A stretch of 64,000 nt of DNA from Betaproteobacteria bacterium (GTDB taxonomy: Bacteria; Pseudomonadota; Gammaproteobacteria; Burkholderiales; SG8-41), in the NCBI GenBank assembly GCA_029863175.1, contig JAOTVX010000002.1, positions 62,001 through 126,000 on the forward strand. Direction: 5' to 3'. Position numbers and translations under genes: made by a program. Below, piece by piece: positions 25,981 through 35,843 of the stretch (positions are counted from its first letter, which is position 1; each line of letters begins with the position of its first letter). The notes under the pieces were generated by a model. That model saw only the letters and a list, made by a program, of their open reading frames with translations, searched no databases and was not told where the DNA came from.

Positions 25981-26973
25981 TTACGCCTTCAGATCGCGAA
26001 GCGATTCGGGATTGACAACGTACTCGCGGTTCGGCTTCCCGTCCAGCACGCTCAGCAGATTGCGCGTGACCGTCAGCGACTTGCGATCGAGCGATTCGCG
26101 CGAGTTCCCGGCCATGTGTGGTGCCGCGATGACGTTTGGCATCGTGAAGAGGGGGTTATCGCTCAGCGGCGGCTCTGGCGAGAACACGTCGATTCCCGCG
26201 CCGGCGAGCTTTCCCGCAGCGAGCGCAGCGTAGAGCGCGGCCTCGTCGACCAGTCCGCCGCGCGCCGTGTTGATCAGCCGGGCCCCGGGCTTCATGCGTG
26301 CCAGCCGGGCCGCATCGAACATCCCCGCGGTCTCCGGCGTCTTGGGACAGTGGAGGGTGACGAAATCGGCGCGCCCCAGCGCGGCGTCCAGATCGGTGAC
26401 GGGCTCGCAACCCGCCGAGCGCATCGTCTCCGCCGCGACGTAGGGATCGTAGACCTCGACAATCATCTCCATGGCGAGGCAGCGCCTGGCGACGCGCGTG
26501 CCGATGCGCCCGAAGCCAATGATGAGCAGCGTTTTGCCCAGTAACTCGGTGGGAAGCTCGCGGTAGCGCTCGGACCAGCGGCCCTGCCGGGGAAGCGCAT
26601 CCATCAGGGTGCCGCGCTTGCACAGCGCGAGCATCATCAACATCGCGTACTCGGCCACGGTGGGTGAATTGTCGGTGCCGCACGTCATCAACGGGATCCC
26701 CCGACGCGTCAGTGCCTCGACGTCCACCGCGTCGTAGCCGACTCCGATCCGCCCGACTGCGCGAAGCCGCGGCGCCGCATTGATGTCAACCCCGCGCAAG
26801 GGCGTGACCGTGAGCGCGACGCCATCGACATCGCGCAGAAGCCGCTGGAACTCCGGCGCTGGAATGCCCGGAGAATAGGCGATGGCCTCCACGTCCGCAC
26901 GAGTCTTCACGAAATCCCAGCCGGGACGCGCCATCGTGTCAGGCAGGAGGAGTCGCTTTGTTTTTGTTGCCAT
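25981..26973 (-). CDS. D-2-hydroxyacid dehydrogenase
   Basis: A 330-residue NAD(P)-dependent enzyme of the phosphoglycerate/glyoxylate reductase family. The catalytic set is intact: NTARGGLVDEAAL (active-site Arg), FSPEPPLSDNPLF (Glu) and VIAAPHMAGNSRES (His). The nucleotide fold has LIIGFGRIGTRVARR. It reversibly reduces 2-oxo acids to D-2-hydroxy acids. The exact substrate is open. It is separated from the neighbouring esterase by a GGTGATG array and is transcribed away from the BON lipoprotein. Confidence 0.9.
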   Translation of the reverse strand: MATKTKRLLLPDTMARPGWDFVKTRADVEAIAYSPGIPAPEFQRLLRDVDGVALTVTPLRGVDINAAPRLRAVGRIGVGYDAVDVEALTRRGIPLMTCGTDNSPTVAEYAMLMMLALCKRGTLMDALPRQGRWSERYRELPTELLGKTLLIIGFGRIGTRVARRCLAMEMIVEVYDPYVAAETMRSAGCEPVTDLDAALGRADFVTLHCPKTPETAGMFDAARLARMKPGARLINTARGGLVDEAALYAALAAGKLAGAGIDVFSPEPPLSDNPLFTMPNVIAAPHMAGNSRESLDRKSLTVTRNLLSVLDGKPNREYVVNPESLRDLKA

Positions 26974-27162
26974 CGTTTCAACTCCTGGTTGGAGCCGAGT
27001 CTATCATCCATGATCAACGCCTGGGATAGAACGTTTGTTCCGCCCGATATTCACCGCGCCGCGACACGACGGTTGCGCTCGTGGACGCCGTTTCCCAGGC
27101 GCGCCATGTGGAGTACCTTTACACTAATCAGTATGAAGACTCAGCCCGAAAAGGAGAACCTG

Positions 27163-27567
27163 ATGGCACCAAGTGAACGATTCCCGGGGTGGCGGCGCTC
27201 GACCCTATTGGCCGGCGTTCTCATGCTCGGCCTCGCGGCGTGCGGCGACAAGCCGGCGCCCGAGCCAGCGGCGAAACCGATACCGCCCGTAACGCAGGAG
27301 GAGCCCAAGAAAGACGAAATGAAGATGGCCGAGCCACAAACGCCTGCCGGCGCCGATGCGAACATCGCCGCGAAGGTCAAGGATGCCCTCGGGGCGGACG
27401 GCGGCATTAACGTGCACCGCATCGATGTCAATGCGGAAAGCGGCATCGTCACCCTTTACGGAACCGCAGACACTTCCGACCAGCGCGCAAAGGCCGCGCA
27501 GATCGCGGCCGGGGTGGCGGGGGTCAAATCAGTGGAGAACAAACTGGCGATCGTGGCCGGCTCTTAA
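27163..27567 (+). CDS. BON-domain lipoprotein
   Basis: ATG at 27163 is chosen because AAAAGGAGAACC precedes it; upstream starts exist. The 134-residue product has a lipoprotein signal with lipobox GLAAC (Cys27) and a Pro/Glu/Lys linker. One BON domain follows (about 62-130: ANIAAKVKDALGADGGINVHRI, SGIVTLYGTADTSDQRAKAAQIA, GVKSVENKL). BON domains bind phospholipid membranes, as in OsmY, so an envelope-stress or outer-membrane role is likely. Confidence 0.88.
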   Translation: MAPSERFPGWRRSTLLAGVLMLGLAACGDKPAPEPAAKPIPPVTQEEPKKDEMKMAEPQTPAGADANIAAKVKDALGADGGINVHRIDVNAESGIVTLYGTADTSDQRAKAAQIAAGVAGVKSVENKLAIVAGS

Positions 27568-27630
27568 CACCCATCACACGTGGCGCGCAAACTGGGATGG
27601 CAACGCCATCGCGACACGCTGCGATGGATC

Positions 27631-27730
27631 ATGGTGACGAGTAACGGTGATGTGAAATGGTGATGAAAGGTGGTGATGTACAAGCGGATCTCATCACCAG
27701 TAATCATCACCAGCTTTCATCACTATTTCC
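27631..27730. repeat. GGTGATG inverted array, copy 7
   Basis: ggtgatgtgaaatggtgatg and aaggtggtgatg, then catcaccagtaatcatcacc and agctttcatcac, between convergent genes. Confidence 0.86.
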
Positions 27731-27776
27731 TGGCACCGGCAAGAAACCCGGACCTCCCACAGCCTCAGCGCTCGGA

Positions 27777-28811
27777 TCAGGCAATCAGGAGGGCCGCGCG
27801 GCCGGTGACGAGGGCCTTTTCGACTCGCTGGTGCATCGCTTCCGCCTGCTCGAGCGGCACTTTCTCCGTCACGATCGGAAAGAACTCGCCGCGCGCCACG
27901 AGCTCGAGCGACTCGATCACCTCCTGGCGCGTGGCATAACGGCTGCCCATCACCTCGATCTCCTTGCGCAGCAGTTGCGCGGGGTCGAGCTGGAACGGCT
28001 GGCTGTGGCCACCGAGCGTGACGAGGCGACCGCACTTGGCCAATGCCCCGGCTCCCGCCTCGAGCGTCGACTTGCTGGAGACGAAATCGATCGCAACGTC
28101 CACGCCCTTGCCTCCGGTCAGCTCCATTAGCTGCTCGATGACCCGCCCTTCGGACGCATCCACGGTCGCATCCGCGCCGGCCTTAAGACACGTCTCGAAC
28201 TTGGAAGCCATCGTGTCGACCGCGATCACCTTCTTCGCGCGCGCCCAGCGCGCGACCATCGTCATGTGTACGCCGAGTCCGCCGCCGGCGCCGAACACGG
28301 CGACCGTGTCGCTCGGCATCACGCGTGCCCGGCGGGTGACCTTGACGGGCGTCGCGATGGCATCGCAGATGACGCCGATCTCGGCCGGCTTCCCGTGCCA
28401 ATCGAGACCGTCCGGCAGCCGCAGGAAATTCTTCGCGGGCAGCTTGATGTACTCCGCGTAGCCACCGTCCACCTCGCGGCCGACGTAGCCGCCGAGGTTG
28501 TCGCACAGCGTCTCACGGTTGATCCGGCACCAGTAACACTCGCCGCAGGTCAGATAGAAATAGGCGGTCACGGGGTCGCCGGTCTTGAGCCCGGTCACCC
28601 CCTGTCCGAGTGCCACGATCTCGCCCGCGATCTCGTGCCCGATGATGCGCGGATACTGGATCGGCACGCGGCCCGCACGCGTGTGGTGAATGGTGAGACC
28701 GGCGCCGCAGGCCAGCACCTTCGCAACCGCCTCGCCCGGACCCGGCACCGGGTCAGGCAGGTTCTCGAGCACGAATGGCGTGTTCCTGGACTTGAGCACC
28801 ATCGCTTTCAT
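27777..28811 (-). CDS. Zinc-dependent alcohol dehydrogenase (MDR family)
   Basis: A 344-residue medium-chain dehydrogenase. The catalytic zinc region is VLACGAGLTIHHTRAG (Cys35) and GHEIAGEI. Four structural-zinc cysteines appear in LTCGECYWCRINRETLC. The NAD(P) fold has VAVFGAGGGLGVHMTMVARW. Likely reaction: reversible oxidation of an alcohol or polyol to a carbonyl compound. The substrate is unknown. It converges on the BON lipoprotein gene and shares no operon. Confidence 0.9.
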   Translation of the reverse strand: MKAMVLKSRNTPFVLENLPDPVPGPGEAVAKVLACGAGLTIHHTRAGRVPIQYPRIIGHEIAGEIVALGQGVTGLKTGDPVTAYFYLTCGECYWCRINRETLCDNLGGYVGREVDGGYAEYIKLPAKNFLRLPDGLDWHGKPAEIGVICDAIATPVKVTRRARVMPSDTVAVFGAGGGLGVHMTMVARWARAKKVIAVDTMASKFETCLKAGADATVDASEGRVIEQLMELTGGKGVDVAIDFVSSKSTLEAGAGALAKCGRLVTLGGHSQPFQLDPAQLLRKEIEVMGSRYATRQEVIESLELVARGEFFPIVTEKVPLEQAEAMHQRVEKALVTGRAALLIA

Positions 28812-29024
28812 GGGCGATCCTCCTTGGTGCCGGCCATCTTACACCAGCGTCCGCCTGGTTTTCGCAGCCGGGGGCGGATTTCAATCGACCGATAGTCGGC
28901 GTTGCCGGCGGCTGCCAGCGCCTCGCGGTGTGGTGCAATGCGTTGGCAAATGCCTCCAGCACGCGTACCCTAGGTGCGGCAATCCGCGTGTTTGGCGCCA
29001 CGATGGTTCAATAAAGGAGACACG

Positions 29025-29254
29025 ATGAAAGAAATCGCGCAGTTGCTGTTTTTGGTGGGGCTGGCGGCCTGGCTCGGGGGGGGGTCATCGCCAGGCGGTA
29101 TTTCTATTCCGACTTCAAGAGCGACCGCGCGGCGCCGACCGACGAGCAAATCCGGTGGCACATCTGGAACATGCGGCAGGACCTTTCGCTGCTCGCGGTG
29201 ACAAACTTCGCGATCCTGCTGGTGCTGGTCTACGTGCTCGTCCTCAAGCTCTGA
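29025..29254 (+). pseudogene. Small membrane protein with frameshift in a G9 tract
   Basis: ATG at 29025 follows AAAGGAGACACG. The frame reads MKEIAQLLFLVGLAAWLG and then runs into nine consecutive G (29076-29084). After the G-run a different frame carries ARRYFYSDFKSD, QIRWHIWNMRQDLSLL, TNFAILLVLVYVLVLKL and a TGA at 29254. Seven or ten G would restore one reading frame of about 76 residues with a membrane segment at each end. The strong ribosome site and sensible product on both sides suggest either an assembly error or a switchable phase-variable gene. Function is unknown. Confidence 0.6.
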
Positions 29255-29390
29255 CCGCAATGCGCCAGGGCGCCTGCCGGCCGCCCCGCCATCGGAAACG
29301 CCTGCCCGGCGGCGCAAAGCCTTCGCGGCGAAGGCATTTGATCGAGCGCAAACCGGAGAACGCCGTGGCGTGGCGAGATCACTTTACTCA

Positions 29391-29681
29391 CTAGACGCCG
29401 CGCCGCGCGCGGCGGCGCTCGTCGCTGCCCGGATGGCATTCTACGAAATGGCGCAGCACCAGCTTGAGCGCTGCCGCGCGATCCAGCTTGCCCGCCGCGC
29501 GCGCGGCCTCGATGTCGTCAATGATCATCCGCTTGATGTGCAGCTCGCCGGACGGGGAGCGGCAGAGGTAGTTGCCCATCTCGGCGGCCGCGAGCTCGGG
29601 AATATGCTCGTGCTCCGCGATCGCCGCAATCTCCTCGGCAGTGAGACCCGACAAGGCCACGCAATCCTCGAACGTCAGCAC
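29391..29681 (-). CDS. Conserved hypothetical protein, 96 residues
   Basis: GTG at 29681 is chosen: AAAGGAG lies 7 nt upstream, whereas the nearby ATG at 29683 runs at once into TGA. The product (LTFEDCVALSGLTAEEIAAIAEHEHIPELAAAEMGNYL and more) is helical and acidic at the N-terminus, with a basic tail RRRARRG. It resembles small proteins of betaproteobacteria with no known function. The neighbouring DUF4124 gene is codirectional, 69 bp upstream. Confidence 0.65.
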   Translation of the reverse strand: MLTFEDCVALSGLTAEEIAAIAEHEHIPELAAAEMGNYLCRSPSGELHIKRMIIDDIEAARAAGKLDRAAALKLVLRHFVECHPGSDERRRARRGV

Positions 29682-29749
29682 ATGACAGCTCCTTTATCTG
29701 ATCACCGCTGCTCCCACAGACGGCGCGAAATCATACTGTCGCAATCGCC

Positions 29750-30214
29750 TCACCGCTCCTCGATGCGCAACTTGTTGAGGTTGTCGCGTGCCTTGACGAC
29801 GTCCTCCTGCAGCTTCTTCTGCCGCGCCCAGTAGCTGTCGTTAAGCCGGCTGCTGCCCCCCGCGGTGCCGATACGTTCGCCAGGGAGCGGCTCCTTGCCG
29901 TTGGCGACCGCCGCCTCGGCTTTGCGCACGGCTTCTTCGGCTCGGCGTCGCTCATCTGCTTTGGCATCTCCCTGCTTGCGCGCCGCCTCCATCTGCTGCA
30001 CCCTGCCCTCCGCGCCAGGCGGTAAAACCTGCACGCCGGTTTTGGACGTGTCGGGCTTGGACGATTCCACCTTCGCCGCACCCGGCTCCGGCCGGTCGCC
30101 AAAGATCACGCGGCCGTCGGGCATGGTCGACCTGTACACGGTTTGCGCTGCAACCGACTGCACGAGCAGTGCGATAACAATCAAGCATCCGGATGCCAAG
30201 ATGCGGGCGGTCAT
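29750..30214 (-). CDS. DUF4124-domain exported protein
   Basis: ATG at 30214 has AGGAGAGC upstream. The 154-residue product starts with a signal peptide ending SVAAQ. The DUF4124 motif follows (TVYRSTMPDGRVIFGDRPEPGAAKVE), then an extended coiled-coil-like, Lys/Glu/Ala-rich region (QQMEAARKQGDAKADERRR). DUF4124 is widespread in beta- and gammaproteobacteria and uncharacterised. Periplasmic location is inferred. Confidence 0.8.
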   Translation of the reverse strand: MTARILASGCLIVIALLVQSVAAQTVYRSTMPDGRVIFGDRPEPGAAKVESSKPDTSKTGVQVLPPGAEGRVQQMEAARKQGDAKADERRRAEEAVRKAEAAVANGKEPLPGERIGTAGGSSRLNDSYWARQKKLQEDVVKARDNLNKLRIEER

Positions 30215-30480
30215 GGTCGCTCTCCTGCGGAAAAACGCGCCGCGAAACGCGGGCGTTGATCAATCGTCATATTATATATCTCCGCGGACGTTCGGCCCGA
30301 GTTTCCGGCGGCCGGATCGACCCGCCGTTTCATCCAGCGCTGAGCGTTTCCATGACGCGCTCTGCCATGGTGCGCGGCAGGCACCGCGCCAAGGCGGCTG
30401 CGTTTTTCAAGCGAACTCATCAACAAGGCGGTGGCATCCGTGGCACCCCCTTTGCCGTAGATGCAAAATGGGGCCCAACG

Positions 30481-33114
30481 ATGGCTTACAAGAAAATCGG
30501 AGATTACGGGGTGATCGGCAACGGTGCCACGCTCGCGCTGGTGGGGCGCGACGGTGCGCTCGACTGGATGTGCCTGCCGTTCATGGACTCGCCTTCGGTG
30601 TTCGCCGCGCTCATCGACGACGGGAAGGGCGGGCGTTACCGGATCGGACCGGATGCCCCGTATGATTCCGCGCAAGCCTATCTCCTGCGGACGAACATTC
30701 TGCAGACCCGCTTTCGCGCCGCCGGCGGCGAGCTGGAACTGACGGATTTTCTCGCTACAGACGGCGGGCGTCCTCCCGAGGCCTCCCTGCTGGTGCGCCG
30801 CGCGAGCGCAACGCAGGGCTCCATTACACTCGAGGTCGAGTGCGCGCCGCGCTTCGATTACGCGCGCTGCGTCCCGGTGCGCAGCGAGAGCGGCGATACA
30901 GTGGTTTTCACCGCTGGCGGGGAGCGCCTCACGCTGCACACGAGCCGCGCGCTCTCTTGGGAGGACGACCGAGCGCGCGTGACCCTCGCAGCGGGCGAGA
31001 CGCTTTGGCTCGCGCTCGGTTATGGCGAGTGTGATCTGCCGCGCGACCCTGCCATGTTCGAGCGCATGCTCCATGCAACGCAACGCTACTGGGAAGCGTG
31101 GGTGTCGCAAAGCGAAACCGGGCACGTGCCGCTCGAGGGCTGGTGGCAGGAACAGCTCGACCGCACCGCGCTGGTTCTGAAACTGCTGCAACTCCGGACC
31201 ACGGGCGCGATCGCCGCCGCCGGCACGACCTCGCTGCCCGCGATCATCGGCGGCGAACGCAACTGGGACTACCGGCTGAGCTGGATCCGCGACACCAGCA
31301 TGACACTCGCGGCCCTGTACGAGCTCGGCCACGTCACGGAAACCGAACGCTATCTCGGTTGGCTGAAGGAGGTCGCTCGGCAGGCGACGGAACCCGGACG
31401 GCTCTCCATCGTCTACCGCCTGCAGCAGCCGCTTCCTCCCGGCGACGAGACGGAGCTTGCGCACCTTGCCGGCTACAAGAATTCGCGCCCCGTGCGTGTT
31501 GGCCAGTACGTGATTCATCAGCGCCAGCACGATATTTACGGCGAGCTGCTCGACGCGCTCTTCGCGCTCTCGCGACTCGTCGGCAAGATCCGCTTCGACC
31601 ACTGGGCGCTCCTGCTCCCACACGTCGACGAAGTGATCCGCATCTGGCGTGAGCCCGACGACGGGATCTGGGAAGCGCGCATCGGCCCGCGCCATTACGT
31701 GCACTCCAAGCTCATGTGCTGGGTCGCGCTCGACCGCGCCATCAAAATCGCCGATCACTACGGCTTTCCCGGGGACATCCCGCGCTGGGAGGCCGAGCGC
31801 GAGGCGATCCGTGCCGAGATCCTCGCGCGCGGCTACAACGGCAAGCGTGGCTGCTTCACGCAGCACTACGACACCGGGGCAGTCGATGCCGCGCTGCTCC
31901 TTATCCCGCTGACTGGCTTCCTGCCGGTCGAGGATACGCGCGTGGCAGGCACCATCGCCGTGATCGAGCGCGAGTTGCTGCGCGATCGTGCCATGCTGCG
32001 CTACGAGCTCGATGACGGGCTCGACGGCCAGGAGCAGGGCTTCATGATCTGCCTCTTCTGGTATTTGCACTGCCTGATCCTCCAGGGCCGGCTCGACGAG
32101 GTGGACGAGTATTTGCGCGAGATCGGGCGCTACACCAATCACCTCGGCCTCTTCGGCGAGCAATACGAGCCGCGTTACCAGGAGATCACGGGCAACTTCC
32201 CGCAGGCCTACTCGCACATCGGCTACGCCACCGCAATTCTGCGCTATCGCGAGGCGCGGCGGCCGCGGGCGCAACCGCGTCCGATTGGGATCCGCCGCAA
32301 GCTCGACCTGCTCCTGGGCCGCTCGGTGCTCAATGACGGCGCGGAGGGCGCAGGCGCTCGCGCCGCCGACCCGGGACAGGTGATGAAGCGCGCGATGAAC
32401 GTCGTGCGCGGCCAGTTCTACGACGGGCACTCGCACAAAGTCGATTACGCGGGGATCCGGTGCAGTGAGGTGTATGGCAACTTTCACGATCTCGCCGCGC
32501 AGCTCGCTTCATTCGATCCTGCATCGCTCGAGTTGGATACGCAGCGCGTGGCCTTTTGGACCAACGTCTTCAACACGCTCGTCATCCATGGTGTCGTGGA
32601 GCTCGGCATCCACGAGTCGGTGCGCGAGGTCCCCCTCTTCTTCGAGTGCATCCGCTATCGCGTGGGCGACGAGATTCTCAGTGCGGCCGATATCGAGCAC
32701 GGAGTCCTGCGCGCGAACGCCGTGCCGCCGTACCGCTTGCGCCGGCGCCTGCGCGGGAACGATCCGCGACGGCGCTGGGCGGTGCGCAAGGTCGATCCGC
32801 GCATTCATTTCGCGCTGGTGTGCGCAAGCCGCACCTGTCCGCCGATCGAGGCCTACGACGCCACGCAGCTGGAAGGACAGCTCGATGCCGCGGCGCAAAC
32901 ATTCATCAACGCTACCACCCGCTTGCACGATGACGAGCTGCACGTTTGCGAGATCTTTCGCTGGTATCGTGAAGATTTCGGGGCCGCGCCCGATTCCGTC
33001 CAGCGCCTGGTGGCACGTTATCTCTATGATCGCGAGGCGGCCGCGCGCATCGAGCACCATGCGGAGCGGCTACGCCTCGTTTACACGCCATATGACTGGC
33101 GCCTGAATCGATAA
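30481..33114 (+). CDS. GH15 glucoamylase/trehalase-like protein fused to a DUF547 domain
   Basis: 877 residues. ATG at 30481 fits the conserved family start (KIGDYGVIGNGATLALVGRDGALDW). The N-terminal 600 residues form the GH15 module: after a beta-sandwich region come GERNWDYRLSWIRDTSM, LAGYKNSRPVRVG, and QYEPRYQEITGNFPQAYSHIG with a candidate catalytic Glu. GH15 enzymes hydrolyse trehalose or alpha-glucans to glucose. From about residue 625 a DUF547 domain follows: KVDYAGIRCSEVYGNFHDL, RVAFWTNVFNTLVIHG, LVCASRTCPPIEAY. The fusion of the two is unusual. Next in line are gnd, zwf and pgl, so glucose release could feed the oxidative pentose-phosphate pathway. Confidence 0.85.
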   Translation: MAYKKIGDYGVIGNGATLALVGRDGALDWMCLPFMDSPSVFAALIDDGKGGRYRIGPDAPYDSAQAYLLRTNILQTRFRAAGGELELTDFLATDGGRPPEASLLVRRASATQGSITLEVECAPRFDYARCVPVRSESGDTVVFTAGGERLTLHTSRALSWEDDRARVTLAAGETLWLALGYGECDLPRDPAMFERMLHATQRYWEAWVSQSETGHVPLEGWWQEQLDRTALVLKLLQLRTTGAIAAAGTTSLPAIIGGERNWDYRLSWIRDTSMTLAALYELGHVTETERYLGWLKEVARQATEPGRLSIVYRLQQPLPPGDETELAHLAGYKNSRPVRVGQYVIHQRQHDIYGELLDALFALSRLVGKIRFDHWALLLPHVDEVIRIWREPDDGIWEARIGPRHYVHSKLMCWVALDRAIKIADHYGFPGDIPRWEAEREAIRAEILARGYNGKRGCFTQHYDTGAVDAALLLIPLTGFLPVEDTRVAGTIAVIERELLRDRAMLRYELDDGLDGQEQGFMICLFWYLHCLILQGRLDEVDEYLREIGRYTNHLGLFGEQYEPRYQEITGNFPQAYSHIGYATAILRYREARRPRAQPRPIGIRRKLDLLLGRSVLNDGAEGAGARAADPGQVMKRAMNVVRGQFYDGHSHKVDYAGIRCSEVYGNFHDLAAQLASFDPASLELDTQRVAFWTNVFNTLVIHGVVELGIHESVREVPLFFECIRYRVGDEILSAADIEHGVLRANAVPPYRLRRRLRGNDPRRRWAVRKVDPRIHFALVCASRTCPPIEAYDATQLEGQLDAAAQTFINATTRLHDDELHVCEIFRWYREDFGAAPDSVQRLVARYLYDREAAARIEHHAERLRLVYTPYDWRLNR

Positions 33115-33124
33115 AATGCATCTT

Positions 33125-33276
33125 TAGCCACCGATGAACGCCGATCATATGAAAAAAGTGATGAATAATGGTGATGGAAAACGGTGATGAGAATTGGTGA
33201 TCAAGAGCGCCCTCAGGTCCGCCCATCACCATTAATCATCACCATTTTCCATCACCAGCACTCATCACTGTTTCCT
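33125..33276. repeat. CCGATGAACGCCGAT element plus GGTGATG inverted array, copy 8
   Basis: caccgatgaacgccgatc at 33128-33145, then gtgatgaataatggtgatgg and aacggtgatga on the left and catcaccattaatcatcacc and catcaccagcactcatcac on the right. It lies between codirectional genes. Confidence 0.85.
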
Positions 33277-33331
33277 GGTCAGTGGACACGGTAATTAGGC
33301 GGCGCAGCACGAATCAACGGAGGAGAAAAGC

Positions 33332-34240
33332 ATGAACATCGGAATGATCGGTCTTGGCAAGATGGGCGCCAACATGGCGCTGCGGCTTGTGCGCGGCGGC
33401 CACCGGGTCGTCGCCTTCGACCTCAACACCGAAGCGCGCCGCAGCGCCGCGTCCCAGGGCATGGAGGCCGCGGACAGCCTCGAGCAACTGGCTGCGGCGC
33501 TCCCTGCCCCACGCGTGGTTTGGCTCATGGTGCCCGCCGGCGCGCCCACTGAAGAAACGCTCAACCAGCTCACACCGCGACTTCAGCGCGGCGACGTGGT
33601 CATCGACGGCGGCAACAGCAACTACCGCGACTCCCAGCGCCGCGCGGCGGCGCTCGCGAAAAGCGGCTTGCGCTTTGTGGACGTCGGCACGAGCGGCGGC
33701 ATCTGGGGCCTGAGCGAGGGCTATTGCCTGATGGCGGGTGGCGCGACGGATGACGTTGCGCGCCTTAAGCCCGCGTTGGAGACACTGGCGCCGGCGAAGG
33801 ACCGCGGGTGGGCGCACGTCGGACCGGTCGGCGCAGGCCACTTCGTCAAGATGGTACACAACGGCATCGAGTACGGGCTGATGCAGGCCTACGCGGAAGG
33901 CTTCGAACTCATGCAGCGCAAGGAGGATCTCGCGCTCGATTTGGCCGCAATCGCAGAGCTGTGGCGGCACGGCAGCGTCGTGCGCTCGTGGCTGCTCGAT
34001 CTCACCGCCGACGCGCTCAAGGAAAACCGCACTCTCTCCGGCATCGCCGCCTACGTGCCCGATTCCGGGGAAGGCCGCTGGACCGTGCAAGAAGCGATCG
34101 ATCTCGGCTGCTCCTTGCCGGTCATCACGCTCTCCCTCCAGAACCGCTTTCGCTCGCGTACCGACGCGCCGTTCGCCGACAAGCTGCTCGCCGCGATGCG
34201 CAACCAGTTCGGCGGCCATGCCGTGAAGCGCGAGGACTGA
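33332..34240 (+). CDS. gnd: 6-phosphogluconate dehydrogenase, short form, decarboxylating
   Basis: 302 residues; ATG follows GGAGGAGAAAAGC. The NAD(P)-binding fold is MIGLGKMGANMALRLVRGGH. The substrate motif is FVDVGTSGGIWGLSEGYCLM and the catalytic Lys lies in GHFVKMVHNGIEYGLM. This is the roughly 300-residue class, not the 470-residue class, and such forms are often NAD-dependent. The reaction is 6-phosphogluconate to ribulose-5-phosphate plus CO2. The gene is 3 bp from zwf and close to pgl, so it belongs to the oxidative pentose-phosphate operon. Confidence 0.95.
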   Translation: MNIGMIGLGKMGANMALRLVRGGHRVVAFDLNTEARRSAASQGMEAADSLEQLAAALPAPRVVWLMVPAGAPTEETLNQLTPRLQRGDVVIDGGNSNYRDSQRRAAALAKSGLRFVDVGTSGGIWGLSEGYCLMAGGATDDVARLKPALETLAPAKDRGWAHVGPVGAGHFVKMVHNGIEYGLMQAYAEGFELMQRKEDLALDLAAIAELWRHGSVVRSWLLDLTADALKENRTLSGIAAYVPDSGEGRWTVQEAIDLGCSLPVITLSLQNRFRSRTDAPFADKLLAAMRNQFGGHAVKRED

Positions 34241-34243
34241 CCG

Positions 34244-35821
34244 ATGGCTGACGAACCCGCGCCGGTGCCCCTCGCCAACAGCATACGTCTCGACGAGCCG
34301 CGCCCGCGTCCCTGCGGGATCGTCGTTTTCGGCGCCCTCGGTGATCTGTCTCGCCGCAAACTCCTGCCGAGCATTGTGCAGCTGCATGCGCGTGGCCTGC
34401 TGCCGGAACGCTATTACGTGCTGGGCGTGAGCCGTGAAACCGGGACCGGCGCTGCCTCGACGTTCCAGGACTGCATCGGCGAAGCGACGAGGGCGGCGGG
34501 CCTCAGCAACGCAGAGCGTAAGTCGTTCGCGGGACGCTGCTCCTATATCGGCGGCGAGCTCGCCCAGCCAGCCTTTTATCGCGACCTTGCGCTGCGCCTT
34601 GCGGACCTCGACGCAATGCATGATGCCGGCGGCCGCCATCTCTACTACCTGGCGCTGCCGCCCACGCTGCACGCCCCGGTGGTGGAAGGGCTCGCTGCCG
34701 TCGGACTCACCGCAGAAAACGACGCGGGGCGGGCCTGGAACCGCGTGGTCATCGAGAAGCCGTTCGGACGAGACCTCGCCACCGCGCGCGAGCTCGACCG
34801 GCGCCTCAAGTCCGTGCTGCGGGAGCACCAGATCTTCCGCATCGATCACTACCTCGGGAAAGACACGGTGCAGAACATCGTCATGTTCCGCTTTGCCAAC
34901 CGGCTGTTCGAGCCGCTGTGGAACCATGAGCACGTGGACCACGTGCAGATCACCGTGGCCGAGGCCCTCGGCGTCGAGCAACGCGCGGCCTATTACGAGC
35001 GGGCCGGGTGCCTGCGAGACATCTTCCAGAACCACATGCTGCAGATGCTGGCGCTCGTGGCAATGGAGCCGCCGGCCGTGTTCGAGGCCAATCGCTACCG
35101 CGACGAGAAGGTGAAGGTGCTGCGCTCGCTGCGCCCGCTGCCTGCTGAGCCCGAAGAGCTCGAACGCTTCATTGTCCGCGCGCAGTACGGTCCTGGAAGA
35201 ATAGAAGGCAAACCGGTGCCGGGCTATCGCCAGGAACCTGGGGTGGCACCCGATTCATGGACCGAGACCTATGTGGCCGCGAAGCTCATGATCGACAACT
35301 GGCGCTGGTCAGGCGTTCCTTTTTATCTGCGCTCGGGCAAGCGTCTCGCGCGCCGCGTAAGCGAGATCGCGGTCTACTTCAAGCCCGTGCCCCACCGCAT
35401 GTTCCCCTCCTCCGTGATGGAAGGCGCGGCGATGAACGCGCTCGTGATCAATGTCCAGCCCGAGGAAGGCATCTCGCTCACGGTCGATGCAAAGCGCCCG
35501 GGCACCAAGGCCGATCTCGGCTCGCTCACGCTGCACTTCGACTACCGCAGCATCTTCGGCGGCGACCCGCCGGAGGCGTACGAGCGGCTGCTCCACGATT
35601 GCATGCTGGGCGACCAGATGCTGTTCGTGCGCACGGACGGCGTTGAAGCTTCCTGGTCGCTGGTGACGAGCGTGCTCGAAGCCTGGGACCGTGGCGCGGC
35701 ATGCGCCCGCTGCCAGCTCGACGCGTACGACGCAGGGTCGTGGGGCCCGCCCGTGGCGGACGCGCTGCTCGCGGCGGATGGCCGGCACTGGCGTGCGCCG
35801 CTGGCGGGGAGCCACGCCTGA
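34244..35821 (+). CDS. zwf: Glucose-6-phosphate 1-dehydrogenase
   Basis: 525 residues. The coenzyme fold is [21 protein letters not shown] and the active-site signature [13 protein letters not shown] is intact, as is the phosphate-binding [10 protein letters not shown]. It makes 6-phosphogluconolactone and NADPH (or NADH). The N-terminal 25 residues are a variable leader. It starts 3 bp after gnd and is followed by pgl 22 bp later, giving a gnd-zwf-pgl operon. The NADPH could supply glutathione reductase and the peroxiredoxin system. Confidence 0.96.
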   Translation: MADEPAPVPLANSIRLDEPRPRPCGIVVFGALGDLSRRKLLPSIVQLHARGLLPERYYVLGVSRETGTGAASTFQDCIGEATRAAGLSNAERKSFAGRCSYIGGELAQPAFYRDLALRLADLDAMHDAGGRHLYYLALPPTLHAPVVEGLAAVGLTAENDAGRAWNRVVIEKPFGRDLATARELDRRLKSVLREHQIFRIDHYLGKDTVQNIVMFRFANRLFEPLWNHEHVDHVQITVAEALGVEQRAAYYERAGCLRDIFQNHMLQMLALVAMEPPAVFEANRYRDEKVKVLRSLRPLPAEPEELERFIVRAQYGPGRIEGKPVPGYRQEPGVAPDSWTETYVAAKLMIDNWRWSGVPFYLRSGKRLARRVSEIAVYFKPVPHRMFPSSVMEGAAMNALVINVQPEEGISLTVDAKRPGTKADLGSLTLHFDYRSIFGGDPPEAYERLLHDCMLGDQMLFVRTDGVEASWSLVTSVLEAWDRGAACARCQLDAYDAGSWGPPVADALLAADGRHWRAPLAGSHA

Positions 35822-35843
35822 TCTTTTCGTGGCAGAAGCGGTG

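Noticed and set aside
30193..30480. Longer N-terminus of the GH15 protein starting near 30193
   Set aside because: The upstream 96 residues are unlike the family and overlap the divergent DUF4124 promoter; homologues begin near the MAYKKIGDYG start.
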